Under the pieces are notes generated by a model. It did not search any database and was not told the origin of the DNA. It worked only from the letters and a program-made list of their open reading frames with translations. 64,000 bases of DNA. Source: Ruegeria atlantica (GTDB lineage: Bacteria > Pseudomonadota > Alphaproteobacteria > Rhodobacterales > Rhodobacteraceae). Both the position numbers and the translations under genes were made by a program. Below, in pieces: positions 54,256-63,449 of the stretch; position 1 is the stretch's first letter; the number at the start of each line of letters is the position of its first letter. The stretch spans positions 124,001-188,000 of the forward strand of contig NZ_WQFE01000009.1 of the NCBI RefSeq assembly GCF_013033965.1, written 5' to 3'.

Positions 54256-55560
54256 CTACCCCAATACCGAAAAACTGCTTTCTTCGTTTATCGGACGCTT
54301 GCGCGAGTAGAACCCGACATCAATGTTCCGCCCGATGTAGGGAAGCTTGTACTGCAGCGGTTGCGCATCGTGATCCGCGCCGCCCTCGCAATACTCTATC
54401 AACGCCGTCATCATTTTACCCGCGATCGGAGCATTCTTGTACTGGTTCCCGCTGGTCCCGCAGGCCATGTAGAACCCCGGCAGGCTGGATTTGTCATAGA
54501 TCGGGATCCAGTCGGTCGATGCGTCGTACAGATCCACAACGCCGCGTGTCTTGGATGGAATGCCAAGGCTGGGCACACGCTGCGCATATCGCATGGCCTG
54601 CGTTGTCCACTGGTCAGTGAAGTCATGGTTATAGTGCACATCATCCTCGCACCACTGATGCGGATCACATTCGGGATCTTCCGAGCCGACCAGAATGTGA
54701 TTGCCATGTTCGGGGCGACAGTAGCAGGCGATATCGCTGTCCGAGACAATCGTGCCGTCATTTTCAAAATCGAACCCTTCGGGCGCGGGCACGTGCACCA
54801 CTTCCTGCCGCAGGGGGCGGGTCTCGATGGTCATGTCATCCAGAACATCGGCCATCTTGTTGATGATTGCTGAACCGGGGCCTGCGACGTTTACAACAAC
54901 CTTCGCGTGGATTTCCTCACCCGACGCCAGTTTCACTCCCGAAACACGCCCTTCGGAAGACAGTATTTCGACAACCTCGGCCCCGGTGCGAACCTCGGCA
55001 CCGTGCTGTTTGGCGGCATCCATCAGGTTTTGCGCTGACAAGGCAGGATCAGTGACGTATCCGGCCTGCGGCCAGAAGACACCGCCCTGCATCTTGCGCC
55101 CGTTGGGCTGTCCGAACTCCGGGTCATCCATACGGCGCGCTGGCGCAAAACTGTCTTGCGAGTAGATTGGCAGGCGCTCACTGACTTTATCGGCTGACCA
55201 ATCTTCAAACGGGCAATCCAGATCGGTGCTGTTCTTCATATGCTTTTCCAGCATACCGTTCGCGTCGGTCTTCATCACCAGACAGCCGGTTTCGCGGAAT
55301 TGCGCCAGATTGGCACCTTCGGGCAAGCCAAGGTAGTCGGCCCAATCGCGCCAATAGTGGTACCCTTCCCACGCGAAGGCGGTTCCGTCGAAGGTCGAAT
55401 AATGCATGCGGATAATGGCACATGACCCGGCGGTTGATCCGTGGCCAACCTGACTGTTTCGGTCCAGCGACAGGGTTTTCCAGCCCGCCTTGGCCATTTC
55501 AAAGGCAATGGCCGCGCCGATCACACCTGTTCCGATGATGATTGCGTCAGGTTGACTCAT
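54256..55560 (-). CDS. FAD-dependent amine oxidoreductase (sarcosine-oxidase-like, DAO family)
   Basis: 434 residues. FAD-binding IIIGTGVIGAAIAFEMAKAG at the N-terminus, HGSTAGSCAIIRMHYS next to the flavin, and a C-terminal YMACGTSGNQYKNAPIAGKMM. The pattern is that of sarcosine oxidase beta and glycine oxidase relatives, which oxidise N-methyl or amino groups. Its ATG (55560) overlaps the TetR stop by four bases, so it is the last gene of the operon with the MttB-like protein. It likely oxidises the partly demethylated product. Confidence 0.88.
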   Translation of the reverse strand: MSQPDAIIIGTGVIGAAIAFEMAKAGWKTLSLDRNSQVGHGSTAGSCAIIRMHYSTFDGTAFAWEGYHYWRDWADYLGLPEGANLAQFRETGCLVMKTDANGMLEKHMKNSTDLDCPFEDWSADKVSERLPIYSQDSFAPARRMDDPEFGQPNGRKMQGGVFWPQAGYVTDPALSAQNLMDAAKQHGAEVRTGAEVVEILSSEGRVSGVKLASGEEIHAKVVVNVAGPGSAIINKMADVLDDMTIETRPLRQEVVHVPAPEGFDFENDGTIVSDSDIACYCRPEHGNHILVGSEDPECDPHQWCEDDVHYNHDFTDQWTTQAMRYAQRVPSLGIPSKTRGVVDLYDASTDWIPIYDKSSLPGFYMACGTSGNQYKNAPIAGKMMTALIEYCEGGADHDAQPLQYKLPYIGRNIDVGFYSRKRPINEESSFSVLG

Positions 55561-56231
55561 GAGGCTTCTCCCTTCCAATAGCGCATTGAGTAGGCGCTGA
55601 ATTCTTCGACTTCCTCGGGCTTGGGCTCAACCCCGGTGAAGACGTAAAGGTAATGCGGAACCATTGCGATCCGCGTGGGCATTGGCTCGTTCAATTGGGC
55701 CAGATCATAACCGATCTGCATGTAGTACAGCACGCGGGCGCGCGTTTCGGCCTCGACCTCGGAATAGCCATAGCGCGCAAACATGTCGTGTAGGGCCGCC
55801 AACCGGCGTGCATCCGACTGATCCAGCGCACGGCGCACTTTTCCTGACTTACGAGCCCAGTCGCGCACAGCAAAATCCAGCGCGGTATCAAACAATTCGG
55901 TGTTCACCACACAGCGATGCACATTGCAGACCGCCGCGGTGATAGTATTTGCCGGAGCCTCGGCCTGCGCGACCAAAGCAGCTGTGTTTGTCGCCTGCCA
56001 CCGCGCCATCAACGCGTCCAAAAGCTCCTGCCGGGATTTGAAGTACCAATAGAAGGACGACCGCGACACGGCCATCCGTTCAGCCAGGTTCATGACCTTG
56101 ATCTGATCCACACCGTCCGAGATCAAAACATCCATAGCCACGTTCAGCCAATCGTCACGCGTGACTTTGATGTTGCCAACCAATGGTTCGGCTTCGGGGT
56201 CATCCCGATGCAGGATGGGTTTGGTACTCAT
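55557..56231 (-). CDS. TetR-family regulator of the amine operon
   Basis: 224 residues. The helix-turn-helix is LAERMAVSRSSFYWYFKSRQEL; the rest is a helical ligand-binding domain. The ATG follows the mttB-like stop with no gap, and the stop overlaps the flavoprotein start, so it is translated within the operon. Palindromes upstream of the first gene (60229-60260) are its probable operator. The ligand is probably the pathway substrate. Confidence 0.9.
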   Translation of the reverse strand: MSTKPILHRDDPEAEPLVGNIKVTRDDWLNVAMDVLISDGVDQIKVMNLAERMAVSRSSFYWYFKSRQELLDALMARWQATNTAALVAQAEAPANTITAAVCNVHRCVVNTELFDTALDFAVRDWARKSGKVRRALDQSDARRLAALHDMFARYGYSEVEAETRARVLYYMQIGYDLAQLNEPMPTRIAMVPHYLYVFTGVEPKPEEVEEFSAYSMRYWKGEAS

Positions 56232-57782
56232 CTAACTCTCCGGCGGGGCGCCGCCTTCAGAGGTACGGCGCGCAATAAACTCGTGCAAGGCACCCATTCG
56301 GTCGCTGTCACCTGGAGGAGGCTTAAAGTCGTTCAGAATACCCTTCCAAACCGCGGTCGCACGATGATTGGCATCCACCGATCCGCGTTCCGTCCAGGTT
56401 CCGAAATTGGCGTAGTCGTGCAAATGCGGTTCGTAGAATTCGGTGTTGTACCGCGCCATAGTCTGGGATGAAGCAAAAAAGTGTCCGCTGGGTTCAACCT
56501 CGCTGAGGGCGGTGTCGAAACCGATCTCGGCCGTGCCTGCCTGCGTCCCCGCGCACAGCTCGGCGACCATGTTCAAAACCTCGGCGTCGCAGATCATCTT
56601 CTCGAAAGAAACGGTCAAGCCGCCCTCCAACCAACCGGCCGAGTGAATAATCACCGTCGCCCCTGCCATCAGACAACCCCAAAGCCCGAACTGGTTTTCA
56701 TTGGCTGCCTGCACATCGTTTGTATTCGACGCCGACCCTGCGGCGGACCGCCAAGGTAGGCACAGATGCCGTGCCAACTGGCCTGCGGCCAGCGAGGCCT
56801 GGAAGTGTGACGGCGTACCAAATGCAGGTGCGCCCGATTTCATGTCCACATTGCTGGTGAACGTGCCGTAGCAAACCGGCGCGCCCGGCTTGGTCAACTG
56901 AGTCAGCGTCAGCGCCGCCAAGGCCTCGGCATGCGACAGCGTAATCGCTCCGGCCACGGTGATCGGGGCCATCGCGCCCATCAAAGTGAACGGCGTGATG
57001 ATCGCCATCTGACCATTGCGTGCGAAATCAATCAGCCCCTGAGCCATCGGGATATCCAACGTGCGCGGGCTGTTCGTGTTGATGATCGTGTAGCAATGCG
57101 CGCCCGCCTGAAACTCTTCATCGGACAGACCCCGCGCGGTCGACAGCATCTCAAAACAATCCATCACCTGCGGCGTCCCGCGTGAGAAGAAGAACGGGAA
57201 CTTGTCGGTCAGTTCCATTTGCGCCTGCGTCGTGAAGTAATGGCGCAGGTTCGTTGGCACATCCTGCGGCTCGACCTGAGGCGAAATCATCTGGAACACA
57301 TCGAAGTGATGCGTGAGCTTTAGGAACTCCAGATAGTCTTGACCAGTCGCGGGGCGGCGCCCACGTTCCAGATCCGTTGCGTTCGGAGCCCCTGCCCCAG
57401 GCTGGAACACCAATGATCCGAGTTCAAGCGTGAAATCCCGATGCCGCGCGCCGGCACGGCAAGAAATCGCTTTGGGAGCAGAGGCAACTGCTGCCTCGAC
57501 AATATCGCGCCCGATGAAAACCATTTCGGTGTCTTCATCCACATGCGCGCCCGCCTTCGCAAAGATGCGCCGCGCTTCGGGCAGCAGGCATTTGATCCCA
57601 AGCTCCTGCAGGGTACGTAGCGCGGTTTCATGCATCTCGGCGATCTGATCCGCCGGAAAAACCTCCATCACAGGAAAAGGGTTTTTTAGCTGGCGGTAGT
57701 TCACGTCCCGACTGGGCGCAGGCGCAGTTTCGGCACCTCGTCCGCGCCGCCGCCTTCCTCGTTCGGATGTTTGCCCGATCAT
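56232..57782 (-). CDS. MttB-family (trimethylamine methyltransferase) protein without pyrrolysine
   Basis: 516 residues of the MttB TIM-barrel family. The frame has no internal amber codon, so this is the non-pyrrolysine branch, whose studied members such as MtgB demethylate quaternary amines (glycine betaine and others). The N-terminal 25 residues are Arg-rich and likely disordered. Family-like stretches are YFTTQAQMELTDKFPFFFSR and the C-terminal YEPHLHDYANFGTWTERG. It starts two bases after the DMGDH/GcvT-like gene stop. No corrinoid protein is encoded here, so direct coupling to tetrahydrofolate or a corrinoid partner elsewhere is needed. Confidence 0.88.
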   Translation of the reverse strand: MIGQTSERGRRRRGRGAETAPAPSRDVNYRQLKNPFPVMEVFPADQIAEMHETALRTLQELGIKCLLPEARRIFAKAGAHVDEDTEMVFIGRDIVEAAVASAPKAISCRAGARHRDFTLELGSLVFQPGAGAPNATDLERGRRPATGQDYLEFLKLTHHFDVFQMISPQVEPQDVPTNLRHYFTTQAQMELTDKFPFFFSRGTPQVMDCFEMLSTARGLSDEEFQAGAHCYTIINTNSPRTLDIPMAQGLIDFARNGQMAIITPFTLMGAMAPITVAGAITLSHAEALAALTLTQLTKPGAPVCYGTFTSNVDMKSGAPAFGTPSHFQASLAAGQLARHLCLPWRSAAGSASNTNDVQAANENQFGLWGCLMAGATVIIHSAGWLEGGLTVSFEKMICDAEVLNMVAELCAGTQAGTAEIGFDTALSEVEPSGHFFASSQTMARYNTEFYEPHLHDYANFGTWTERGSVDANHRATAVWKGILNDFKPPPGDSDRMGALHEFIARRTSEGGAPPES

Positions 57783-57784
57783 GA

Positions 57785-60187
57785 TCAGCCCCGCATCGCC
57801 TTGCCTTGCGGGTCGTATGGCGATGGGGCGACAACGCGCGCCGGGCGTTCAACGCCTACCACATGCACAGATAGTCCTGTTCCAGGTTCGGCCTTATCGC
57901 GATTGACCAGCGCCATCGCCAGCGACTTGCCTGTGTAGTGGCCATACCCGCCTGATGTCACAAATCCGACGCGTTCTTCTCCTGCCCAAACAGGTTCATA
58001 TCCGCTGGCATCCGCGTCGACGGCATCCACCTCCAGTGTCACCTGAATTTGAGCGGGTCCGTTGCCATCGCGTTCTGCGACCGCGGCATCCTTGCCAATA
58101 AAGTCCTTGTCCCAATCGATCCAGCGATCCATGCCGGTCATGCCCGGAGTGTAGAGCTGCGTGAACTCTGCCGACCAGATGCCAAAACTCTTTTCCAACC
58201 GCGTCGACAACATGGCGTTGAAGCCGCATTCGCGAATGCCCTCGTCCGCTCCTGCCTCAAGCAGAATGCGGCGTAGTTTGATGTGGTCTCCGTAGCGGCA
58301 GTTGATCTCGTACCCTTTCTCGCCTGTCACGGACATCCGAGCGACGCGCGCGCGGACAAGTCCAATATCAAAATCGCCGCAGCCCATGAATTTCAGGCTC
58401 GATATGTCCTGTTCGGCCAGTTTTTCGATCACGGCCTGAGATTTAGGACCAACGACAGCAAACCCGCAGTATTCCTCACCCAGATCACGTACATTGACAC
58501 CGTCGATCATGTGATCGTCGAACCAGCGCATGTGCCATGCCCGCAGGTAATAGCTGCCCATGATCCACCATGTGCCATCGCCCCAGTTGAGCACCGTGAG
58601 GTCCCCTTTGAGCCGCCCGTTCTCACCCAGCATCGGCGCCAGCTTCGCCCGACCGGGCGCGGGCAGTTTTGAGGCCATGACTTTGTCCAGCCAAATCTCA
58701 GCATTCGAGCCACTGACCTCGAACCGCGAAAAACCTGAGATATCCAACAGGCCCACGCCTTCGCGGATCACCCTGCATTCCTCAGCCACGATGTCATGCG
58801 CGTTCGAGCGTTTGAGCGTCGGCGTTTCCTCGAACCCTTTCGGTGCGAAATAGAGCGGCACCTCCAGATCCCAGCTGACGCCCCATTTGCACCCGGCCTC
58901 GGTCATCGCGTCATGCGCTGGGGCCATCTTTAGCGGCCGCCCCGCGGGCAGTTGCTCGTTCGGGTAGGTCATTACAAAGCGGCGGGAATAAAACTGGCCC
59001 GTGGTTTCACGGATATACCGTTTGTTCTGCGCAAAATCACCAAAGCGCGCCACGTCCATTGGCCAGGCATCCGCCTCGGGCTCGCCATGGATCATCCATT
59101 CAGCCAGCGTTTTGCCGACGCCTCCGCCCTGCAGAAAGCCTGCCATAACCGCGCAGGCCGACCAATAGCCGCGCTTGCCCGGTACCGGGCCGACCAGCGG
59201 GTTACCGTCGGGCGCAAAGGTGAAGGCACCGTTTACCCATGTCTTGATACCCACATTCTGGATTGACGGATAACGTTCAAAGCCCAGTGTCAGCTCGTTC
59301 TCGATCCTGTCGAGCTGCTCCTGAAACAGTTCCTCACCGTAGTTCCACGGTGCGCCGTCCATGGCCCAGTGTTCGTGATCGACCTCATAGATACCGACCA
59401 GAACGCCTTTCTGATCCTGCCGCATATAGGTGAACCCTTCGAGGTCTACGGTCATAGGCATCTCGAATTCGGCTTCAGCGACCTCGGGAACTGTATCGGT
59501 GATCAGGTAGTGGTGTTTCAGAGGAGACACCGGCAGCTCCACCCCGGCCATGCGCCCTACTTGCTTGGCCCAAAGGCCGGCGGCATTAACCACGTGTTCG
59601 CAAGTGATCGTGCCCCTATCGGTAACAACCTGCCAGCCATCGTCGATCTGGATCAGCTCCTCGACCTTGGTTTCTTCGTAGTACTCCGCGCCACGCTTTT
59701 TCGCGGCTGTCGCATAGGCCTGAACCGTGCCGGTGGTGTCGATATACCCCTCACGGTCCGCCCACATGGCACCCAGCACGCCGTCGGTGGACATGATCGG
59801 GCACCGCCTTTGCGCCTCTTCCGGAGATAACAATTCGCAGTCATCAATGCCGATAGACTGAAAGATGCGGTAGTTCGCCTGAAGCCACTCCCACCGTTCC
59901 GGCGTGCCCGCCAGTGTCAGACCACCGGTCATATGCAGACCGATGTTCTGGCCGGATTCCTTTTCAATCTCGCTGAGCAGATCGATCGTATAGGCCTGCA
60001 GGGATGCCATGTTCGGATCGGCGTTCAGCGCGTGAATGCCACCCGCAGCATGCCAGGATGAACCCGAAGCCAACCGCCGTCGTTCCAGCATGACCACATC
60101 CGACCAGCCAAACTTGGCCAGATGATACAGAACCGAGGCACCCACGACGCCGCCCCCGATGACCACAACGCGATACTGAGATTTCAT
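57785..60187 (-). CDS. dimethylglycine-dehydrogenase-like FAD / GcvT fusion
   Basis: 800 residues. Residues 1-380 form a DAO-type FAD domain: GGGVVGASVLYHL at 11-23 and His46 in SGSSWHAAGG, the position that carries covalent FAD in DMGDH and sarcosine dehydrogenase. A FAO-M linker is followed by GCV_T (about 440-690) and GCV_T_C (700-790) folate-binding domains. Such enzymes oxidise N-methyl groups and pass the one-carbon unit to tetrahydrofolate. AGGGGAG lies before the ATG at 60187. It is the first gene of the operon, under a palindromic operator. Confidence 0.92.
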   Translation of the reverse strand: MKSQYRVVVIGGGVVGASVLYHLAKFGWSDVVMLERRRLASGSSWHAAGGIHALNADPNMASLQAYTIDLLSEIEKESGQNIGLHMTGGLTLAGTPERWEWLQANYRIFQSIGIDDCELLSPEEAQRRCPIMSTDGVLGAMWADREGYIDTTGTVQAYATAAKKRGAEYYEETKVEELIQIDDGWQVVTDRGTITCEHVVNAAGLWAKQVGRMAGVELPVSPLKHHYLITDTVPEVAEAEFEMPMTVDLEGFTYMRQDQKGVLVGIYEVDHEHWAMDGAPWNYGEELFQEQLDRIENELTLGFERYPSIQNVGIKTWVNGAFTFAPDGNPLVGPVPGKRGYWSACAVMAGFLQGGGVGKTLAEWMIHGEPEADAWPMDVARFGDFAQNKRYIRETTGQFYSRRFVMTYPNEQLPAGRPLKMAPAHDAMTEAGCKWGVSWDLEVPLYFAPKGFEETPTLKRSNAHDIVAEECRVIREGVGLLDISGFSRFEVSGSNAEIWLDKVMASKLPAPGRAKLAPMLGENGRLKGDLTVLNWGDGTWWIMGSYYLRAWHMRWFDDHMIDGVNVRDLGEEYCGFAVVGPKSQAVIEKLAEQDISSLKFMGCGDFDIGLVRARVARMSVTGEKGYEINCRYGDHIKLRRILLEAGADEGIRECGFNAMLSTRLEKSFGIWSAEFTQLYTPGMTGMDRWIDWDKDFIGKDAAVAERDGNGPAQIQVTLEVDAVDADASGYEPVWAGEERVGFVTSGGYGHYTGKSLAMALVNRDKAEPGTGLSVHVVGVERPARVVAPSPYDPQGKAMRG

Positions 60188-60228
60188 CCTGCGCTCCCCT
60201 GCATGACTCGGGGAGAACGCTAGAGGCA

Positions 60229-60260
60229 CTGTTCACTTCTGTCTAGACATTTCTGTACAG
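60229..60260. promoter_or_regulatory. palindrome cluster, probable TetR operator
   Basis: TGTCTAGACA at 60240-60249 and CTGTACAG at 60253-60260 are both perfect palindromes, three bases apart, with an extra half-site CTGTTCA at 60229-60235. They lie 42-73 bases before the first gene of the TetR-containing operon. Confidence 0.6.
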
Positions 60261-60298
60261 TTCTACCCGCACCAAGAAACGGTTACGGGCGACAGTTC

Positions 60299-60928
60299 TT
60301 AAAGTTGCGCGCTGGGGCGTGATGCGACCTTGTCAAACCATGCCAAGGTGGCCGTGTTCTCTTGCGGAATCTGCTTCTTGATCACGCGCGCAAAATCTAC
60401 AAACACAAAGGTGGAGATGTCAGCCAAGGTGAATTCCGAACCTGCAACAAATGTGCTTTCGACCAGACGCTGTTCAAGCAACGAAAAGAAATGGGAAACC
60501 CGCGCTGATCCACGTTGCGCCAATTCGGGGATCTGCGCATAGTTCACCGGACCCGGAATCGCCCGGTCGGCAAAAGCTGGGTGCGTGTTACGCAATGCCT
60601 CGGCAATAGGCATGCCGCCCTGCTGTTCAACAATACTGTTCCACATCAGAACCTGCCCCTTTTCATCAGGGGTGCGCCCCATCAGTGGTGGTTCGGGAAA
60701 CCGCGCCTCAAGATACGCAGCGATCCCCAGGTTCTCGGTCAACGCGATCCCCTCGTCGGTCACCAACACAGGAATGGTCGCATTCGGGTTTACGGCGCGA
60801 AAGTCGTCGCCGAGTTGCTCCCCCTTGCCGATCGAAACTTCTCGGGTTTCGATTTCCAAGCCCTTTTCCCCAATGAACATGCGCGCCCGGCGTGGGTTGG
60901 GGGCCGTGGAACAATCATAGAAAAGCAT
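60299..60928 (-). CDS. glutathione S-transferase
   Basis: 209 residues: an N-terminal thioredoxin-like domain (residues 1-80; IPVLVTDEGIALTENLGIAAYLE is the cis-Pro and glutathione gamma-Glu site, split at TEN) and an all-helical C-terminal domain with FTLADISTFVFVD. The Cys/Ser at the N-terminus (CSTAPNPRR) is the likely activating residue. It ends about 110 bases before the DMGDH-like gene and starts 17 bases after a methyltransferase gene. Confidence 0.9.
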   Translation of the reverse strand: MLFYDCSTAPNPRRARMFIGEKGLEIETREVSIGKGEQLGDDFRAVNPNATIPVLVTDEGIALTENLGIAAYLEARFPEPPLMGRTPDEKGQVLMWNSIVEQQGGMPIAEALRNTHPAFADRAIPGPVNYAQIPELAQRGSARVSHFFSLLEQRLVESTFVAGSEFTLADISTFVFVDFARVIKKQIPQENTATLAWFDKVASRPSAQL

Positions 60929-60945
60929 CGAGGTTCCCTTCCAGG

Positions 60946-61443
60946 TCAGCGGCGGTAGATGAAACAGCGCCCCTCGACGGCCCCGTCAGGAAGGGGAACC
61001 TCGGTCAGGGTATCGAAATACATCCGGTCGCTGGATACCATCAAACCGCCCTCGGCCAGCAGAGGTTCTATCAACGGTGAGACAAATCTGGCGAAGTCGT
61101 CGTTCTTTTTGCGGTTATGCCCGCCCAGATCCGCGTGGATCAGGCTGGCCGTGGCCCCGAACCGATCCAGCGAGGCTGGCAAAGTTTCCCTGACGTCCCC
61201 CAAAATCACCCGATCGTCAGGCGGCGTGGAATCTGGATGCGACGCCACGGCGCGCTCGAACACATACACAGGGCGATCAGAGATATACTGAACCATGTGA
61301 TGATAGGTACGCCCATTGCCCAACCCCAGTTCGAACACCGGCCCAGGCATGCCTTTGGTTTGAGCAATGGCAAAATCCAGACAGGCTCTTTGGGACACCA
61401 TGCGGTCGATGAACAGATCCAGGCGGCTTTGGTTGTCTGGCAC
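60946..61443 (-). CDS. small class I SAM-dependent methyltransferase
   Basis: 165 residues starting with GTG at 61443 behind AAGGAGAG. SAM-binding VFELGLGNGRTYHHM, then VYVFERAVASHP and a LIHADLGGHN motif. The small size and lack of a cap leave the substrate open. It is upstream of the glutathione transferase gene and divergent from the ABC ATPase. Confidence 0.82.
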   Translation of the reverse strand: MPDNQSRLDLFIDRMVSQRACLDFAIAQTKGMPGPVFELGLGNGRTYHHMVQYISDRPVYVFERAVASHPDSTPPDDRVILGDVRETLPASLDRFGATASLIHADLGGHNRKKNDDFARFVSPLIEPLLAEGGLMVSSDRMYFDTLTEVPLPDGAVEGRCFIYRR

Positions 61444-61503
61444 GGGGAAATCTCTCCTTGATATCAGTCAGCACATGATTTGGGGCCGACACCGCATGTG
61501 ATG

Positions 61504-61523
61504 ACAAATCCTCAAGGATTTGT
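61504..61523. promoter_or_regulatory. 20-bp palindrome in the divergent methyltransferase/ABC promoter region
   Basis: ACAAATCCT at 61504-61512 and AGGATTTGT at 61515-61523 are perfect 9-bp arms two bases apart, in a 233-base non-coding gap between divergent genes. It resembles a dimer-binding operator. Confidence 0.55.
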
Positions 61524-61676
61524 GTAGGTAAATTGGTCTAAGTTTCACATTTTCGCGACAATTCGGCCCAAGAACGGGTTTGACTACACAGGCCCAACCG
61601 CGCGAGACTGCGTCAAAAAACACAGGGAGTTGAAAACACCGATGTCGAACCACGGACGAACGGGTGGAAAACCCGC

Positions 61677-63449
61677 ATGACTGCGTTGTTGTCCGTCAGA
61701 GACCTCAGCATCGGCTTTGGTGCGGGCGACCCAGTTGTCAAGGAAGTCAACTTTGATGTCGAAGCCGGGCAGACACTAGCTCTGGTCGGGGAATCCGGGT
61801 CAGGCAAAACCATCTCGTGCCGGGCGGCATTGCGCATTCTGCCGCGGGCCGCGCAGATCCGAAGCGGTACGATTACTCTGAATGATTCAAAGGGTTTCGA
61901 AGAACTGACCAAAATCAGCGAACGCCAGATGCGCGACATTCGCGGCAATCGTGTTTCGATGATTTTTCAGGAACCGATGCGTTCACTTTCCCCGCTGCAC
62001 AAGATCGGCAATCAGGTCAGCGAGGTATTGTGGCTGCATCGCGGCGCGTCCGAGGCACAGGCCCGCAAAGAGGTCCTGACTCAATTCGAACGCGTCGGCT
62101 TTCCCGACCCGCAGCGCGCATATGATTCTTACCCGTTCGAATTGTCCGGCGGCATGCGTCAGCGCGCCATGATTGCGATGGCCATGGTGTCCAAACCTGA
62201 ATTGCTGATCGCAGATGAGCCGACAACCGCGTTGGACGTGACGACACAAGCTCAGGTACTTGGGCTGATCAAGGAATTGCAACGCGAGACGGGCATGGCC
62301 CTGATCCTTGTGACGCACGACCTTGGGGTTGTTGCGAACATGGCGGAACAGGTCGTTGTTATGCACAAGGGCCGCGTGATGGAGGCCGGGGCGGCCGCTC
62401 CGATCCTGAGCGCACCGGCGCACCCCTATACGCAACAACTGTTCAACGCCGCACCTGCGATCCCCGACGAGGAATCGGTGGGCCTGCCGATGCCGGACGA
62501 AGACCTCATTCTTCAAATGAAAGGGGTCTCCAAAACCTATACAATGAGGTCCAGCAAAGGCTGGAAAGACGACAAGCTGATCCACGCCTGCCGTGGCGTA
62601 GACCTGAATCTGGCCCGCGGCAAAACGCTGGCAATCGTTGGTGAAAGTGGCTCGGGCAAAACGACGGCTGCGCGGATCGCCCTTGGCGCTGAACTGCCCG
62701 ATCCGGGTGGCGAGGTTCTGTTTCGCACCGCGCCGAACGAAGACCCGATCACCGTACATCATATGACCCGCGCGCAACGCACAGCGTTTCAGCGCAAGGC
62801 ACAGATGGTGTTTCAGGACCCCTACAGCTCGCTTAGTCCTCGGATGCGCATTCAGGACGCGCTGACCGAACCGTTGGAAATTCACTCAATCGGTTCGACC
62901 TCGGAACAGAGGGACAAAGCGGTCGAGATGCTGCAACGGGTGGGACTGAACGGGGATATGCTGAAACGATATCCCCACGCCTTTTCCGGCGGACAGCGGC
63001 AACGCCTGTCGATTGCACGCGCAATGATGCTGGATCCGCAATTGATTGTCTGTGACGAGCCGACCTCGGCCCTGGATGTATCGGTCCAGGAACAGATCCT
63101 GACCTTGCTGGAAAACCTGCAGGACAGATTGAACCTGTCTTACCTGTTTATCTCTCACGATCTTGCAGTCGTGGCGCGCATTGCCGACGAAGTCGCTGTG
63201 ATGCGCCGAGGGCTTGTCGTCGAACAGGCCCCGCCCGAGACGTTGTTTTACAACCCCCGACATCCCTACACCAAGGCGCTGATTGCCGCCCAACCCGAAC
63301 CCGACATCAACCGGCCCATCGACCTGAAACTGGTTGCGTTGGGCGCAGGTTCACCAGACAGTTGGGATGACACCTTCCGATTTACGGACTCCGTGGTACC
63401 TTCGTTGGTAGAGATGGAGCCCGGCCATAAGGTACGATGCCATGTTTAA
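61677..63449 (+). CDS. oligopeptide/dipeptide-type ABC transporter, two-domain ATP-binding protein
   Basis: 590 residues, a DppD-DppF fusion. The first NBD has Walker A GESGSGKTISC, signature LSGGMRQRAMIAMAM and Walker B LLIADEPTTALD. The second has GESGSGKTTAARIAL, FSGGQRQRLSIARAM and LIVCDEPTSALD. Both end in the oligo_HPY stretch (HPYTQQLFNA and HPYTKALIA). Its stop is inside the start of the next gene (ATG at 63442), so the substrate-binding protein is translated from the same message. Permeases would lie beyond the window. Confidence 0.95.
   Translation: MTALLSVRDLSIGFGAGDPVVKEVNFDVEAGQTLALVGESGSGKTISCRAALRILPRAAQIRSGTITLNDSKGFEELTKISERQMRDIRGNRVSMIFQEPMRSLSPLHKIGNQVSEVLWLHRGASEAQARKEVLTQFERVGFPDPQRAYDSYPFELSGGMRQRAMIAMAMVSKPELLIADEPTTALDVTTQAQVLGLIKELQRETGMALILVTHDLGVVANMAEQVVVMHKGRVMEAGAAAPILSAPAHPYTQQLFNAAPAIPDEESVGLPMPDEDLILQMKGVSKTYTMRSSKGWKDDKLIHACRGVDLNLARGKTLAIVGESGSGKTTAARIALGAELPDPGGEVLFRTAPNEDPITVHHMTRAQRTAFQRKAQMVFQDPYSSLSPRMRIQDALTEPLEIHSIGSTSEQRDKAVEMLQRVGLNGDMLKRYPHAFSGGQRQRLSIARAMMLDPQLIVCDEPTSALDVSVQEQILTLLENLQDRLNLSYLFISHDLAVVARIADEVAVMRRGLVVEQAPPETLFYNPRHPYTKALIAAQPEPDINRPIDLKLVALGAGSPDSWDDTFRFTDSVVPSLVEMEPGHKVRCHV

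Noticed and set aside
56232-57782. Pyrrolysine-dependent trimethylamine methyltransferase
   Set aside because: The gene has no in-frame amber codon and there are no pyl genes, so it belongs to the non-pyrrolysine branch.
61983-62885. A 300-codon minus-strand frame opposite the ABC ATPase
   Set aside because: Antisense to both NBD motifs, no start signal and no recognisable domain.
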